This document shows, piece after piece, positions 3,952-5,372 of a stretch of DNA of 5,372 nucleotides. Positions within the stretch are counted from its first letter, which is position 1, and each line of letters begins with the position of its first letter. Source of the DNA: an uncultured Bacteroidota bacterium (lineage in GTDB: Bacteria > Bacteroidota > Bacteroidia > Chitinophagales > Chitinophagaceae); contig CAIVKT010000486.1 of NCBI GenBank assembly GCA_903906615.1, forward strand, positions 1 through 5,372, read 5' to 3'. A model generated the notes under the pieces. The model was given only the letters and a program-made list of their open reading frames with translations, was not told the DNA's origin and made no database searches. Both the position numbers and the translations under genes were made by a program.

Positions 3952-5354
3952 CTAAGCGCCCAGTTGTTGTAAAAGCGGCTGCGGCACCTCTACCCCTTTA
4001 TCTTTCATTGCTTTTACCTGCGCCCTGGCCTGTTCAGGTTGCTTTGTATCTATATATAATAACAGCAGGTTTGTATTTGCGATCTTGTTGGTGGGGTCCG
4101 CTTTCAGGTAGTCTTGCAGGTATTTGATAGCGCCATTGAGGTCTTTTTTCTCCATAGCTACACGGGCGAGGTAGAAGTCGCACTCGTAGTAGTTGGATAT
4201 TTGTTTTTCTTTAAGCAGGTAAGGCTCAGATGCCAGCACAGAGTCTTTCTTCTGCAGCATCTCGCCCATGTAGTAATTGAGGTACTTTTCTTTGGGGTTG
4301 AGTGCGTATGCCTTGCGAAATAGTTCGCAGGAGCGGGTGAATTCTTCTTTATCCAAGCGTGCGGCGAGCATCATATTGGCATATGCAGAGTGGGGAGAAG
4401 TTTCGGCGGCATCTGTCCAGAAAGTAATTGGGTCTTCAAACTTTTCTTCGTGCCGAACGGTAAGCACAGCCAGCAGGACTACCACTACCAGGCCACCGAA
4501 GAGCGTTTGTTTATCGGTGAATTTATTGTTCAATATTATTGTCTGTGGCAGCAGCAATAGTATGCCAATTATGGGCAAATACAAACGATGCTCAAACGCC
4601 TGCTCATTGAGGTTATTGGGTACAAACAGAACCGGCAATAAAAACAACACGAATACAGCAATGCCGCTTAATATGACTTTGAGGCGTTTCTGCTTTGCAA
4701 GGAGTATTGCCGCGACCAGCAAAAAAATGGCAAGAAAACCAAGTTGCAAAGTTGTATCCCGCTGGGTAGGAAATACGCTTAGATTGAAAGGCAGAATAAC
4801 CTTACCAAAATACTGCACGATCAGCGGCAGCCGCCCCAGGAAGTCGTGGGCCACCTGAAGCGGGGATATATGTGTTTGAATAGTAGCAGTGGCCCGTACC
4901 GCATACCACAGTACAAAGCAACCGGCCCAGGCAGCATATTGAATGAGGAGGTTCTTATCTTTCCACTTTTTGTTGAGCACAAATACCAGCAGCACAAATG
5001 CCACAGGCGCAGCAAAAACGGCGGTTTCTTTAGTAAAGTATGCGAGTATAATAAAGAGGGCAGAAATCGCCAGGGAACCGAGCTTACTGTTATTGGCGTA
5101 GTTGATGGCTGATATGAGAAATGAGAAAACAAATATGGCCAGCATCAGGTCGTTCCTCCCGGGTATCCATGCTACTGCCTGCGATAGTACGGGGTGTACT
5201 GCGAATACGAGGCATAGCAAAAATGCGTGCAGCTCTTTTATGGCAAGCTTGCGAAACAACTGGTATAGCAATAGCACTGCGCCAAGATGCAGTAAAATGT
5301 TAATGACATGGTAGCTGAGGATATTGGGGCCAAGGTTAGGATCTTTGATCTGAT
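3952..5354 (-). CDS. Tmtc-like GT-C glycosyltransferase family protein with C-terminal TPRs, 5' end missing
   Basis: At least 466 residues are visible, since the frame stays open from a GTG at 5277 up to the adapter at 5355 and the added residues (QIKDPNLGPNILSYHVINIL...) fit the family. The GTG is therefore internal. About eight to ten hydrophobic segments fill residues 10-300. HPVLSQAVAWIPGRNDLM (about 53-70), KETA (109-112) and EHRLYLPIIG (254-263) match motifs of the Tmtc / PMT-like membrane proteins (HP...EAVAWI.GR.DL, ER.LYLP..G). From about 311 (FWTDAAETSPHS) the chain becomes soluble, with about three TPR-like helical repeats, such as YLARVAMEKKDLNGAIKYLQ and YLKADPTNKIANTNLLLLY. Known relatives are GT-C enzymes that use lipid-linked sugar at the membrane; the acidic catalytic residues expected in the first external loop would lie in the missing part. 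Substrate and partner are unknown. The stop is TAG, 2 bp from the convergent gene. Confidence 0.82.
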
Positions 5355-5372
5355 AGATCGGAAGAGCACACG
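5355..5372 (+). other. Illumina adapter sequence at the contig end (artefact)
   Basis: The last 18 bases read AGATCGGAAGAGCACACG, identical to the start of the Illumina TruSeq read-1 adapter. This is sequencing read-through left in the assembly. True genomic sequence ends at about 5354; base 5355 (A) could by chance be genomic. It falls where the glycosyltransferase-like gene should continue. Confidence 0.96.

Noticed and set aside
4277..4858. 193-codon plus-strand open frame
   Set aside because: It lies entirely antisense to the glycosyltransferase-like gene, whose protein has clear family motifs; the plus-strand translation is rich in Arg and Ser with no recognisable domain.

Overview
The window looks like the end of a contig from a Bacteroidota bacterium, possibly Chitinophagaceae or a relative. 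The evidence is a collagen-stalk lipoprotein and a small secreted protein of types common in that phylum, start codons without clear Shine-Dalgarno sequences, TAnnTTTG-like promoter boxes, and a Tmtc-like glycosyltransferase with TPR repeats. The last 18 bases (5355-5372) are identical to the start of the Illumina TruSeq adapter, so genomic sequence stops at about 5354. TAG ends five of the seven complete reading frames (not counting the TAG inside the nuclease gene), so TAG is an ordinary stop codon here.

Left part (1-1353, minus strand): a lipoprotein with a short collagen-like stalk (781-1353) is followed 17 bp later by a small secreted DUF1036-like protein (365-763). The pair ends at a strong intrinsic terminator (about 312-356). 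Beyond it lies the start of an unrecognised protein that runs off the window (1-288).

Middle (1354-2741): about 500 bp without a convincing gene holds a 118-bp nested inverted repeat (1415-1532), a competing 9-bp stem (1396-1404 with 1457-1465) and a smaller AT-rich inverted repeat (1735-1760). Next comes an intact IS1-family-like DDE transposase on the plus strand, starting at TTG 1842 or, more likely, GTG 1857. I could not find terminal inverted repeats for it.

Right-middle (2763-3522, minus strand): this is the most unusual part. Two adjacent reading frames in the same phase are separated only by a TAG codon and together form a 201-codon Mrr-like PD-(D/E)XK nuclease. A two-helix membrane hairpin is inserted between the catalytic Asp (D54) and the ExK motif (E127/K129). 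The TAG lies inside the hairpin, so each half keeps one membrane helix and one half of the active site. A 44-residue single-helix membrane protein (2763-2897), not previously called, follows 19 bp downstream. A plausible promoter (3540-3569) sits just before the preferred ATG at 3522. This could be a decaying gene, a sequence error, or a split membrane nuclease with a small membrane partner.

Right end (3577-5354): a small exported conserved hypothetical protein on the plus strand (3671-3949) has its signal peptide extending upstream of its only canonical start codon. It converges, with a 2-bp gap, on a 5'-truncated multi-membrane GT-C glycosyltransferase-like protein with C-terminal TPR repeats (3952-5354), whose frame stays open up to the adapter.
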